Shown: one piece after another, positions 31,857 through 39,541 of the stretch
Position numbering within the stretch: the stretch's first letter is position 1
Layout: every line of letters starts with the position of its first letter
Origin: an uncultured Campylobacter sp.
GTDB lineage: Bacteria; Campylobacterota; Campylobacteria; Campylobacterales; Campylobacteraceae
DNA: 41,094 bases
Assembly: GCF_938045345.1 (NCBI RefSeq)
Contig: NZ_CALIMS010000025.1
Span: forward strand, 1-41,094
Reading direction: 5' to 3'
Notes under the pieces: generated by a model
The model's database searches: none
Told to the model about the DNA's origin: nothing
What the model saw: the letters and a program-made list of their open reading frames with translations, nothing else
Made by a program: the position numbers and the translations under genes

Positions 31857-32597
31857 CTACTTCTTTAAAATTTGCTCTTTCATGAATTCGTAGAGCTGGC
31901 AGGATTTTTTATTGCCCGCGTCGCAGCCCTTTTTGACGCATCCGAGCCCCTTGGAAAATCCGCGCAGATCCCCCTTGATCACATACAAATAGCCTAAATT
32001 ATTGCAGGCATCGCCGTAGCCCAGCTCGCAGGATTTAGTGTAAAGCTTCTCCGCCTTGTCGCGATCCTGCGGCGCGCTGAGACCCTTATCATACGCAACG
32101 CCGGCGTTATAGCAGCTATCCACTAGCCCGCCGTCGCAACCTCGCTCGAAAAAGCTCACTGCCTTTGCCGGATCCGCCGCGAGCCCAAAACCGCCCGTGA
32201 AATAGACCACGGCCGCATTATGACAGCTCTTGGCGTAGCCCAAATCGCAGGCCTTGATATAATGCCGAGCTGCCGCGGAGAAGTCCCTACTCAGCCGTCC
32301 CCTTTGATACAGGTTGCCTAGCTTGTGGCAGGCTACGGCGACGTTTTTATCGCACGCTACGTCATAAAATACGCCCGCTTGCGTCGCATTGCCCTCGCCG
32401 TCGTATAGGGCTCCCAGATCAAAGCAGCTATCTTTCTCACCCGCCTCGCAAGCCTTAGCAAGAGCGAGCCTGGCGCCTTCGTAATCTCCGCGGGAGAGCT
32501 TGTCGCGCCCCAGCTGTGCGCAGCTTACGCCATCGCCGCGGTAGCATTTAAACGACAAAACGGGTGACGGCAAAAAAGCACCATAACCAAGACGCAA
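31857..32597 (-). CDS. Sel1-like repeat (Hcp-type) protein with a damaged 5' end
   Basis: The body is a cysteine-rich Sel1 solenoid with six repeats: CEAGEKDSCFDLGALY, CDKNVAVACHKLGNLY, CDLGYAKSCHNAAVVY, CDGGLVDSCYNAGVAY, CELGYGDACNNLGYLY and CDAGNKKSCQLYEF, each with the C-x7-C pair of Helicobacter Hcp proteins. The frame opens with a TTG at 32597 that has no ribosome site and no secretion signal. A hydrophobic segment like that of the paralogue at 17879 (IIDIAALSIAVCVLVMVLF) is encoded immediately upstream in another frame. The frames join if the A6 run at 32572-32577 (T6 on the coding strand) had one more base. That upstream frame lacks ATG; the best start is ATT at 32638-32636, behind AAGGA. 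I infer a frameshifted and possibly start-mutated gene. Confidence 0.7.
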   Translation of the reverse strand: MRLGYGAFLPSPVLSFKCYRGDGVSCAQLGRDKLSRGDYEGARLALAKACEAGEKDSCFDLGALYDGEGNATQAGVFYDVACDKNVAVACHKLGNLYQRGRLSRDFSAAARHYIKACDLGYAKSCHNAAVVYFTGGFGLAADPAKAVSFFERGCDGGLVDSCYNAGVAYDKGLSAPQDRDKAEKLYTKSCELGYGDACNNLGYLYVIKGDLRGFSKGLGCVKKGCDAGNKKSCQLYEFMKEQILKK

Positions 32598-32638
32598 ACG
32601 GCGATAGAAAGCGCCGCTATGTCGATGATCTTTCTAAT

Positions 32639-33039
32639 ATCTATCCTTTTTGCGGCGATGCGCCGCGGGACTTAAGGAGTACTCTTCCAGGCGAATCCCG
32701 CCAAGGAGAATTTTACGAATTAAATTTCCTCGTATGAAATTTAATCTGCACAAAAATTTTAGTACCTCAAGCCTTGTTTTAAAATTTTACTTCGAACTTC
32801 CACGCCGTAAAATTTTAAAATTTTGAAATTTTGAAATTCCGCAAGCGGTAAATTTACGATCGAATTTTAAATTTTACGAACGGCGCAGTAGCAATATCGC
32901 GAACTGCTCGTAAAATTCTAAAATCGAAATTTTACGAGCTGTAAATTTAGAACTAGCCTTAAAATTTCATAGAAGTAAAATTTCGCTTTGTATTTTAAAT
33001 CATAAAATTTCGTTCGTGAGATTTAGGCTATCGGCGCGA
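32639..33039. repeat. Intergenic RAATTY-rich region downstream of argS
   Basis: About 400 bp between argS and the Sel1 gene (both minus strand) holding more than fifteen AAATTT-type words, several overlapping (for example aattttgaaattttgaaattcc near 32820-32840). No gene was seen. Confidence 0.5.
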
Positions 33040-33065
33040 ATGTAGCCTGTGCGGCTACATTTTTT
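33040..33065 (+). terminator. Hairpin with T-tract, oriented against argS
   Basis: ATGTAGCC (33040-33047) and GGCTACAT (33053-33060) form a perfect 8-bp stem with a 5-base loop, followed by six T on the plus strand. It covers the argS stop codon (33057-33055). In the argS direction no T run follows, so as an intrinsic terminator it would act on plus-strand transcription. Confidence 0.55.
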
Positions 33066-34851
33066 CTTTCGCGCTTAGGCCCATCAGGGCAAACGCCGTG
33101 CGGATACTAAGCGCCACGAGCGCGAACAGCTTGAGCTTCGCATCCTCGTTCTCGCTGCCTACGACGCGGTTTTCGTTGTAGTATTTGTGAAAGTCCGCCG
33201 CGAGCGCCTTTAGGAAATCGGGCAGCTTCTGCAAGCCGCGAGAGTTAAAGGCGTCGTTTAAAATTTCATTCAAGCCAAGCGCCGCAAAAGCTAGGCCGAG
33301 CCCCGCTTCATCCAGCGTGCAGAAGTCCGCGCCTAGGACGTCCGCCTCGCGCTTGCCCGCTTTGGTAAAAATTTGATTGACCCGCGCGTGGGCGTAGTTG
33401 ATGTAGAAGATCGGGTTGCTGCTGTCCTCGCGCGCGAGCTCGTCCACGTCGAACTCAAGCGGCGTCTCGCCCTTTTTGCTGATGAAGATAAATCGCATAG
33501 CGTCTCTGCCGATCGCGGCGAGCACGTCGCTCATCAAGATCGCGTTGCCCGCGCGCTTGCTCATCTTGTAGGTCTGCCCGTCTTTGAGCAAATTTACCAT
33601 CTGCATTAGGATGATCTCGAGCCTGCTTTCGTCATAGCCCAGAAAATGCACGGCAGCCTTTAGACGCGCGATGTAGCCGTGGTGATCGGCGCCCCAGATG
33701 TTGATGCAGCGCTCATATCCGCGCTCAAATTTGTTGTTGTGATAAACGATGTCGCCCGCAAGATAGGTCGGACGCGCATCCTCGCGGATGACGACGCGAT
33801 CTTTTTCGTCGCCGAGCTGCGATGAGCGGATCCAAATTTTGCCCTCCTGCTCATACATCTTGCCGCTGCGCTCAAGCTTCCTAATCGTTGGTTCAAGCTC
33901 GCCGTAGAGGCTCTTTTCGCTAGCCCAGTTTTGTATATGGATGCCCGCGTCTGCGAGATCTTTTTGGATGATCTTTAGCACTTCATCTTTAGCAAACTCC
34001 GCAAGGATCAAAACGCGCGATTCGTCACGGAAAATTTCATCGCCAAATTGGGCGCGCGCAAGAGGGATGATCTCGTCGATATACTCGCCGCGGTAGTATT
34101 TCTCGGGGTAGCTCACGTCCTCGCCCGCAAGCTCGCGCGCACGAAGCGCGATCGAAGTGCCCAAAAGTTCGATCTGATTGCCCGCGTCGTTGATGTAGTA
34201 CTCGGTATCGACGCGGTGCCCCAGATAGCGCCCGATGCGCGCGAATGTATCGCCGTAAACGGCGCCGCGCACGTGCCCGATATGAAGCGGACCGGTCGGA
34301 TTGGCGCTGATGTATTCAAGCAAAATTTTTTGCGGCATAGCGGCAGAATTCTGCGCTTCATCGCAATTTGATGCTACGACGGAATTTGACGCCGCCTCGG
34401 AATTCTGCGAAATAAAATTTTGCCTAGTGGCGGAATTTTGCGATTTGGCGGTGTCATTGCCGCTCGCAGCCAGATTTGCAGCGAAGCCTTTGCTAGCAGG
34501 CTCACTCGCGCAAATCCTTTCCGAAGCCGGTAAAATTCCGGCTCCGAGCTTCGCGTCGTTTTTTGCAAAATCACGACCCAAGCTAAGAGCATTTTCAGCA
34601 AGTGCGCCCAACACAGCAGGCTTTAGGTGAAAATTTAGATAGCCGTTCACCGCCGTGGCGCTTAGAATTTCGCTGTCTTTAAATTTAGCCGCAAGCTCCT
34701 CGGCGATGAGCTTAGGCGCCTTTCGCAGCTCCTTAGCCAGCGCAAAAGCCTCGGGCGAAGCGTAATGAGCCAAACTTTTATCTTTGGGTCTTTCTAAAAC
34801 GACTTTGCGAGATAAAATTTTAAAAATTTCGTTTAAAACTAAATTTTTCAA
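33055..34851 (-). CDS. argS: Arginyl-tRNA synthetase with a low-complexity insertion
   Basis: A 598-residue class I synthetase (Campylobacter relatives about 530). It charges tRNA-Arg with arginine. Residues 1-98 are the N-terminal additional domain that contacts the tRNA D-loop. About 70 residues (104-173) of Ala/Ser/Asn-rich sequence follow (SQNSATRQNFISQNSEAASN). The catalytic core then opens directly with ILLEYISANPTGPLHIGHVRGAVYGD, containing the HIGH motif (190-193). YYINDAGNQI, the DHHGYIARL block and YKMSKRAGNAI (KMSK motif) are intact. The C-terminal anticodon-binding domain is complete to the end (ALSIRTAFALMGL). The insertion sits between the N domain and core, where a loop may be tolerated. 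It is last in an operon with tatA, gmk and the acidic protein gene. Confidence 0.96.
   Translation of the reverse strand: MKNLVLNEIFKILSRKVVLERPKDKSLAHYASPEAFALAKELRKAPKLIAEELAAKFKDSEILSATAVNGYLNFHLKPAVLGALAENALSLGRDFAKNDAKLGAGILPASERICASEPASKGFAANLAASGNDTAKSQNSATRQNFISQNSEAASNSVVASNCDEAQNSAAMPQKILLEYISANPTGPLHIGHVRGAVYGDTFARIGRYLGHRVDTEYYINDAGNQIELLGTSIALRARELAGEDVSYPEKYYRGEYIDEIIPLARAQFGDEIFRDESRVLILAEFAKDEVLKIIQKDLADAGIHIQNWASEKSLYGELEPTIRKLERSGKMYEQEGKIWIRSSQLGDEKDRVVIREDARPTYLAGDIVYHNNKFERGYERCINIWGADHHGYIARLKAAVHFLGYDESRLEIILMQMVNLLKDGQTYKMSKRAGNAILMSDVLAAIGRDAMRFIFISKKGETPLEFDVDELAREDSSNPIFYINYAHARVNQIFTKAGKREADVLGADFCTLDEAGLGLAFAALGLNEILNDAFNSRGLQKLPDFLKALAADFHKYYNENRVVGSENEDAKLKLFALVALSIRTAFALMGLSAKEKM
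34333..34542 (-). repeat. RAATTY-rich low-complexity insertion in argS
   Basis: About 210 bp with six RAATTY sites (GAATTC, GAATTT, AAATTT, AAATTC all represented) encoding an N/S/A-rich linker. It is in frame and free of stops. Confidence 0.68.
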
Positions 34852-34856
34852 ATCCT

Positions 34857-35066
34857 TTACGCCTTCTTATTATCGCTAATTTCGGCGTCTCTAACCTCTT
34901 CCTCGGCCTTTTTCTCGACCTTTTCAGGTGTGTCGTCCTCCATCTCTTTTTTGAAGGTCTTAATGCCCTTACCTACGCCCTTTGCAAGCTCGGGGATTTT
35001 TTTAGCTCCGAAAAGTAACACGATAATCGCTAAGATAATTAGCAGTTGTTGAACGCTTACGCCCAT
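34857..35066 (-). CDS. tatA: Twin-arginine translocase subunit TatA
   Basis: A 69-residue TatA: a single N-terminal membrane helix (QQLLIILAIIVLLFG, residues 6-20), the F-G-A-K-K-I-P-E-L hinge, an amphipathic helix (AKGVGKGIKTFKKEMED) and an acidic/basic tail. TatA oligomers form the conduit for folded, often cofactor-bearing proteins with twin-arginine signals. GGAG precedes the ATG. The gene lies between gmk and argS, 5 bp before the argS start, the same order as in C. jejuni. tatB and tatC are not in this window. Confidence 0.95.
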   Translation of the reverse strand: MGVSVQQLLIILAIIVLLFGAKKIPELAKGVGKGIKTFKKEMEDDTPEKVEKKAEEEVRDAEISDNKKA

Positions 35067-35076
35067 TTTTTCTCCT

Positions 35077-35691
35077 TTAAATTTTCCAAATTTCGATTAG
35101 CTTGCCTATGTCGCGGCTTGCCGTTTCTAGTTTGATAGTTTTGTAGATTGATCTTAAATTTTCATACGCCGCTTCCAGGCGGTCGTTTATTATGAAATAA
35201 TCATACTCGCCTAGGCGCTCCATCTCCTCTTGCGCGTTTTGCAGGCGTAAAGCAATATCGGCGGGATCATTATCGCCACGAGCGCGCAACCTATCTCTAA
35301 GCTCCGACAAGCTCGGCGTAGTAATAAATACGCTAGTAAGCTCGCTTTTAGGCACTTTGCTACGCACGATCTCATATCCTTGCACATCAATGTCAAAAAT
35401 CACGATCTTACCCCGCTCAAGCTCGCTCGTAGCGGCTTTTAGCGAAGTACCGTAGTATTTGCCGTGGACCAACGCCCACTCTAAAAACTCCCCGCGCTCG
35501 ATGCCTGCGCGAAACTCGCTCTCGCTTATGAAGTGATAATTCACGCCATCCGCTTCACCCGCACGCATTTCGCGCGTCGTAGAGGAGATCGAGAAGTATA
35601 TCTGCTCGCCAAATTCTGCGATAAGACGCTTTATAAGCGTGCTTTTGCCGCTACCGCTAGGACCGGAGACGAGCAAAATTTTGCCTTTCAC
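35077..35691 (-). CDS. gmk: Guanylate kinase
   Basis: A 204-residue P-loop kinase phosphorylating GMP to GDP in the cytoplasm. Seen: the Walker A loop LVSGPSGSGKSTLI (7-20), the GMP-binding ISSTTREMRAGEADGVNYHFIS (35-56, S-x-T-T-R-x-x-R-x-G-E-x-x-G-x-x-Y-x-F), FLEWALVHGKYYGTS, IVIFDIDVQGYEIVRS, and RLRARGDNDPADIALRL of the lid. Length is standard. Its ATG overlaps the last base of the acidic protein gene, and tatA follows after 10 bp, so the genes are one transcription unit. Confidence 0.96.
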   Translation of the reverse strand: MKGKILLVSGPSGSGKSTLIKRLIAEFGEQIYFSISSTTREMRAGEADGVNYHFISESEFRAGIERGEFLEWALVHGKYYGTSLKAATSELERGKIVIFDIDVQGYEIVRSKVPKSELTSVFITTPSLSELRDRLRARGDNDPADIALRLQNAQEEMERLGEYDYFIINDRLEAAYENLRSIYKTIKLETASRDIGKLIEIWKI

Positions 35692-37775
35692 TATCTATCT
35701 CCAAACGATATGTCGATATTGATCTTAAAGTCTTTCAGCGCGTCTTTGGCGTCCTTGCTGCCCGCAAATCTCTCGATTGTACTTGCGATGCCCGCTTCCA
35801 GATCATCGCGCAGTTTGGTTTTCAGCTCCTCGGCGCTCGGTTTTTTGCTATGCTCGTTACGCAGTGGCTCGCTTTTGGCGCTGGGCTCCAACTCGCTTGC
35901 CATAAGGCTGGCAAACTCCGCCGCAGCCGAAGCAGCAAGCTCATTCGGCATAGCTTGTGCGCCAAATTTCATCTCATTTGCCTGCTCGGGCGCACCAAAT
36001 TTATGCGCTTTAAATTCGGTGCGCTCCGAAGCCTTTAATATAGGCTTTGAAGCATTAAATTTTATCTGCTGCGCGGCGCTCTTTGCGGGCTTACCGGATT
36101 TAAATTGCTCGTTATCCGCAGAGTTTGCGGCAAACGAGTTTGCAAAATCGCCCTCCATAGCGCGCAAAAATCCGTCCGCAAACCCGCCAGCAACGCTATC
36201 AGATTGCTCGCTTTGCTTCGGTAAATCTGAGGCATCTAATATGTGCGGCAAGTTTAGCTCCGAAAAATTTGGCGCAGGAGTAGAATTTATAATCCCGGTA
36301 TTGCTAGAATTTGCAGAAGCTGCGAAATTTGCGCCAATTGAATCCCCCGCTTCATTATGAGCAGACATAGGCGTATTCTGTGCAAGTCCACCAGTAAATT
36401 CCATACTTTGAAACGGAACGGCGTTATAAAGATTTTCGCGAGGTATATCGCCCGCACCCGCTAACGCAATCGGCATATCTGAAGCGACCTCGTATTGAGA
36501 CGAAATTTGCGTTTTTTGAAAATCCGTAGCCGTTTTATTTTTATCATGCGCAGATCTTTTCTCCTCTTTTTCATCGGAAGCAAACGCAGCCGCGGCAAAA
36601 TTATCATATCCGCCAAACTCCTCCACGGGCATGCCGGCACTATCGAAAAGCCTGGAAAAATCCATATCAAATCCGCTGTTAACAGACGCGCCAGCTGCAT
36701 CTTGCACTACTTGCGAAGCAGAATTTTTTTCATCTGTTTTATAGGCAAATGAGCCGTCTGATTCATGCTGTTTAAGCGTAACGTCCGCAGAGTCTTTCGC
36801 TTCCTCTAGATTAGGCGCAGCGTCTGTCTTTTTTTCAACAGTAGTTTCATTAGAGCTGCCAGCTCTTTGCGGCTCGTCTTGCTGCGCAAGCGGTAAAGTT
36901 TCGCTTGCCTGTGCGACCAGAATTTCATCTTCTGTCTGCGATTTATTTGTTTTGAAATTCTTAGGATTTTCATCGTCTAGAGCTGCTAAAGCTATCGGAG
37001 CGTCATCCTTTGCGAGTGGAATTTCATCTTGAGGCGCGTGATTACTTTCGGCGGGTTCGCTTGTGCCGATACTATTTAACGGCACATCCTCAGGGATATC
37101 GCTAGCAGCTAAGTTTAGAGGCATATCGTCTGCGATATTATCCGCAATCTTTTCTGCAACGGCGTTAAGCGGCGTATCATCGGCGATAGTGTCCGCAAGA
37201 GCTGCTTCATCTGCAAGCTGCGAGAGCGGAATATCATCTGCGATCTCGTCCGTGCGCGGCATATCGCCTACCAACTGCGAAAGCGGCACATCATCTGCAA
37301 TCTCGGGCGCTATATCGTTTGCCAGCTGCGAAAGCGGTATATCCTTGCCGGAGTCATAAAAGCTATCCACAAGCTCTTCAAAATTACTACCCGAAGAGGA
37401 ATTTGCCTGATCAATCGCATCGATCTCTTTCATCACAGAGCTTGCATCGGCAAATTCTTTCGCCATTTTTTCTTTCGCCTGCACGCTCATATTTTGAACC
37501 GAAAACTCGCTGATAAACGTGATGAGCTCAAGCGGTGAAAAAGGCTTGGTAAGGGTGTATCGCGCTCCTGGCGCCGAGACATTCTTAGGCGTCAGAAACA
37601 GCGTCTTATTAAGATCAAATTTTGAAATATCATCGCCATCTTCATAATTTTTTATCGTCAAATCATATTCACTCTCGTCCGCACTATATGCTACCAGATC
37701 CGCACCGATGCGCTCGCAGCAAATATTTACGACACTTGCAACCTGCTCATTGTGATTGTCAAGTAGAATTTTCAT
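35691..37775 (-). CDS. Highly acidic Campylobacter protein with a receiver-like N-terminus and acidic repeats
   Basis: A 694-residue protein in the position of the C. jejuni 'highly acidic protein' next to gmk. Residues 1-92 look like a degenerate response-regulator receiver: MKILLDNHNEQVASVV, LTIKNYEDGDD, LFLTPKNV, and YTLTKPFSPLELITFISEF, which carries the K-P-F-x-P-x-E-L ending of receivers; I see no clear phospho-acceptor Asp pocket. Residues about 144-256 are imperfect acidic repeats built on D-I/V-P-L-S-Q-L-A-D. The long centre is low-complexity N/S/A/D/E-rich and contains several RAATTY tracts. The last 50 residues (EELKTKLRDDLEAGIASTIERFAGS and FKINIDISFGD) look conserved and helical. 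Function unknown. Confidence 0.82.
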   Translation of the reverse strand: MKILLDNHNEQVASVVNICCERIGADLVAYSADESEYDLTIKNYEDGDDISKFDLNKTLFLTPKNVSAPGARYTLTKPFSPLELITFISEFSVQNMSVQAKEKMAKEFADASSVMKEIDAIDQANSSSGSNFEELVDSFYDSGKDIPLSQLANDIAPEIADDVPLSQLVGDMPRTDEIADDIPLSQLADEAALADTIADDTPLNAVAEKIADNIADDMPLNLAASDIPEDVPLNSIGTSEPAESNHAPQDEIPLAKDDAPIALAALDDENPKNFKTNKSQTEDEILVAQASETLPLAQQDEPQRAGSSNETTVEKKTDAAPNLEEAKDSADVTLKQHESDGSFAYKTDEKNSASQVVQDAAGASVNSGFDMDFSRLFDSAGMPVEEFGGYDNFAAAAFASDEKEEKRSAHDKNKTATDFQKTQISSQYEVASDMPIALAGAGDIPRENLYNAVPFQSMEFTGGLAQNTPMSAHNEAGDSIGANFAASANSSNTGIINSTPAPNFSELNLPHILDASDLPKQSEQSDSVAGGFADGFLRAMEGDFANSFAANSADNEQFKSGKPAKSAAQQIKFNASKPILKASERTEFKAHKFGAPEQANEMKFGAQAMPNELAASAAAEFASLMASELEPSAKSEPLRNEHSKKPSAEELKTKLRDDLEAGIASTIERFAGSKDAKDALKDFKINIDISFGDR
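37008..37346 (-). repeat. Acidic tandem repeats in the acidic protein gene
   Basis: About seven imperfect units, each containing (A)DD(I/V/T/M)PL followed by S/N-Q/A/L, spaced about 16-22 residues, encode IPLSQLAND, DVPLSQLVGD, DIPLSQLADE, DTPLNAVAEK, DMPLNLAAS, DVPLNSIG and EIPLAKDD. At DNA level a word of the type gcatcatctgc/gcgatatc recurs. Confidence 0.7.
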
Positions 37776-37803
37776 TTATGACCTTTTAGAAAGAATTTGG
37801 GCT

Positions 37804-37809
37804 ATTGTA
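37804..37809 (-). promoter_or_regulatory. Probable -10 of the acidic protein-gmk-tatA-argS operon
   Basis: TACAAT on the minus strand, 29 bases before the ATG at 37775, in a 57-bp gap behind the ABC ATPase gene; AAAGGT follows before the start codon. Confidence 0.4.
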
Positions 37810-37832
37810 AGATATTTTTGGTTATTAATTGC

Positions 37833-38474
37833 TTATATTTGCGCTAAATTTCGGTTATTTAGGCGATAAACTTTGCAGCATTTTTGCGCTAAATTCTCAT
37901 CGTGGGTCACGAGCACGAGCGCGCCACGACTGGATTTTACGTAATCAAAAATCACGTCCATGACCTCGTTTGCGGTATCCTTGTCTAAATTTCCAGTAGG
38001 CTCGTCGGCAAAGATTATGCGCGGCTTTTTGCAAAGTATGCGGGCAATGCTCACGCGCTGTTGCTGTCCGCCGCTAAGCTCGCCCACGCCTTGAGCAAGC
38101 GTGTTTTCTATCTTAAGCTTTTTTAAAATTTTCTGATCTATCGCGTTATTCGTAAGTTTGGCGACGAGTTCGATATTTTCGCCGGAGGAAAAACCCTTAA
38201 AAAGGTAGTGAGATTGAAATATTATGCCGAAGTCGTTGCGGCGAATTTTAAGCCTCTCATCGGAGCTTAGCTCGTAAATACTGCGCCCGCCGTAGATCAC
38301 TTCGCCCGAGTTCGGTTTTAAAAGCGTGCATAAGATATGAAGCAGAGTTGATTTGCCGCAGCCGCTAACGCCCAAAATAGCGATGCTCTCGCCCCCTTGA
38401 ACGCTTAAGCTTACATTTTCAAAGAGCGTATAATCATACGCGTGAGTAAGATTTACGCCCTTTAGAAGTTCCAT
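37833..38474 (-). CDS. ABC transporter ATP-binding protein, LolD/FtsE type
   Basis: A 213-residue ATPase subunit. Walker A AILGVSGCGKSTLL (about 33-46), Q-loop IIFQSHYLF, signature LSGGQQQRVSIARIL, Walker B RIIFADEPTGNLD and switch histidine in LVLVTHDENLAQKC are all intact. P-T-G-N-L-D and length place it in the MacB/LolD/FtsE group, which works with FtsX-like permeases in lipoprotein release or envelope work. No permease gene is adjacent, so the partner is elsewhere. It lies 2 bp after tsf. In C. jejuni fliR follows at this point, but here the acidic protein gene follows instead. Confidence 0.93.
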   Translation of the reverse strand: MELLKGVNLTHAYDYTLFENVSLSVQGGESIAILGVSGCGKSTLLHILCTLLKPNSGEVIYGGRSIYELSSDERLKIRRNDFGIIFQSHYLFKGFSSGENIELVAKLTNNAIDQKILKKLKIENTLAQGVGELSGGQQQRVSIARILCKKPRIIFADEPTGNLDKDTANEVMDVIFDYVKSSRGALVLVTHDENLAQKCCKVYRLNNRNLAQI

Positions 38475-38476
38475 AT

Positions 38477-39541
38477 TTAGCCGATTTGAGCCGCTACTTC
38501 AGCTGCGAAGTCTTCGCTCTTTTTCTCTAGGCCTTCGCCCACTTCGAAGCGGACGTATTTTACGATCTCGATCTTACCGCCTAGTTTTTTAGCTTCTTCC
38601 TCGATCACCTGCTCGACGGTTTTTTTATCGTCCATTACATAAAATTGCCCTAGCAGCGTGAGGCGCTGATCGATTTGAGTATTATCGGCGATGAAGCGAT
38701 CGATCTGGCCCGGTAAAATTTTATCCCAAATTTTTTCAGGCTTATTTTGCTTGCGAAGCTCGTCTTTTAAAACTTCGATCTCTTTGGCTAAAATTTCGTC
38801 CGTTAGATGCGCGCGCGAGCCGAACTGCGGGATCCTATGAAGCGGTTTGCCCAAGCGCACGAACTCCTCATTTTCCTTCTCAAACTCGCCTTTAAGAGCT
38901 AAAAATTCCTTCTCGATAAAATCGGGATCAAGCTCTTTATAGCTGATAACCTGCGGTTTCATAGCAGCTGCGTGCATGCAGAGATTTTTTATAAGCTCCT
39001 TCGCACCCTCTGCAGTCCGCTCACTGTCGCAAGCTGCGGCGATGATGACGCCTACGCGACCGTTTGAGTGTAGGTAGCCGTTTACCACGCCGTTTGCGCC
39101 CGCCTTAATCGTTTCAAATCTTCTAACGACCAAATTTTCGCCAATCGTAGCGATCTGACTCTTTAGATGCTCGTCAAATTTAACGCCGTCAATGATGCTG
39201 GAATTTAGCTCATCAATGCTGCTAATGCCTTTACTTTGGATATGTAGAGTGGTATTTTTAACTAAATTTATAAAATTTTGATTTTTAGCTACGAAGTCGG
39301 TTTCGGAATTTATCTCGCTTATGGTGGCGATTTTGTGATCCGCGCCCACTTCGACGCTCACTAGGCCCTCGCTAGCTAGGCGGTCGGCTTTTTTAGCAGC
39401 CTTTCCGAGACCCTTTTCGCGAAGCAGATCGACGGCTTTATCCATATCGCCGTCTGTTTCAACTAAAGCCTTCTTGCAGTCCATCATCCCCGCTCCGGTG
39501 CTTTCGCGGAGCTCTTTTACCATTTGCGCGCTGATTTCCAT
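38477..39541 (-). CDS. tsf: Elongation factor Ts
   Basis: A 354-residue EF-Ts, which exchanges GDP for GTP on EF-Tu. The N-terminal UBA-like domain has MVKELRESTGAGMMDCKKALVETDGDMDKAVDLLREKGL (residues 8-46). The core begins with IATISEINSETDFVAKNQNF (about 71-90, with the T-D-F-V-A motif), followed by NGYLHSNGRVGVIIAAAC and MHAAAMKPQVISYKELD. A second segment with ILPGQIDRFIADNTQIDQRLTLLGQFYV and the C-terminal KKLGGKIEIVKYVRFEVGEG complete the protein. Its ATG overlaps the rpsB stop by one base (TAATG), so the two are translationally coupled. Confidence 0.97.
   Translation of the reverse strand: MEISAQMVKELRESTGAGMMDCKKALVETDGDMDKAVDLLREKGLGKAAKKADRLASEGLVSVEVGADHKIATISEINSETDFVAKNQNFINLVKNTTLHIQSKGISSIDELNSSIIDGVKFDEHLKSQIATIGENLVVRRFETIKAGANGVVNGYLHSNGRVGVIIAAACDSERTAEGAKELIKNLCMHAAAMKPQVISYKELDPDFIEKEFLALKGEFEKENEEFVRLGKPLHRIPQFGSRAHLTDEILAKEIEVLKDELRKQNKPEKIWDKILPGQIDRFIADNTQIDQRLTLLGQFYVMDDKKTVEQVIEEEAKKLGGKIEIVKYVRFEVGEGLEKKSEDFAAEVAAQIG

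Noticed and set aside
31601..31885. 94-codon plus-strand frame
   Set aside because: Low-complexity R/Q/T/A translation of GC-rich repeats with no ribosome site, overlapping the Sel1 gene.
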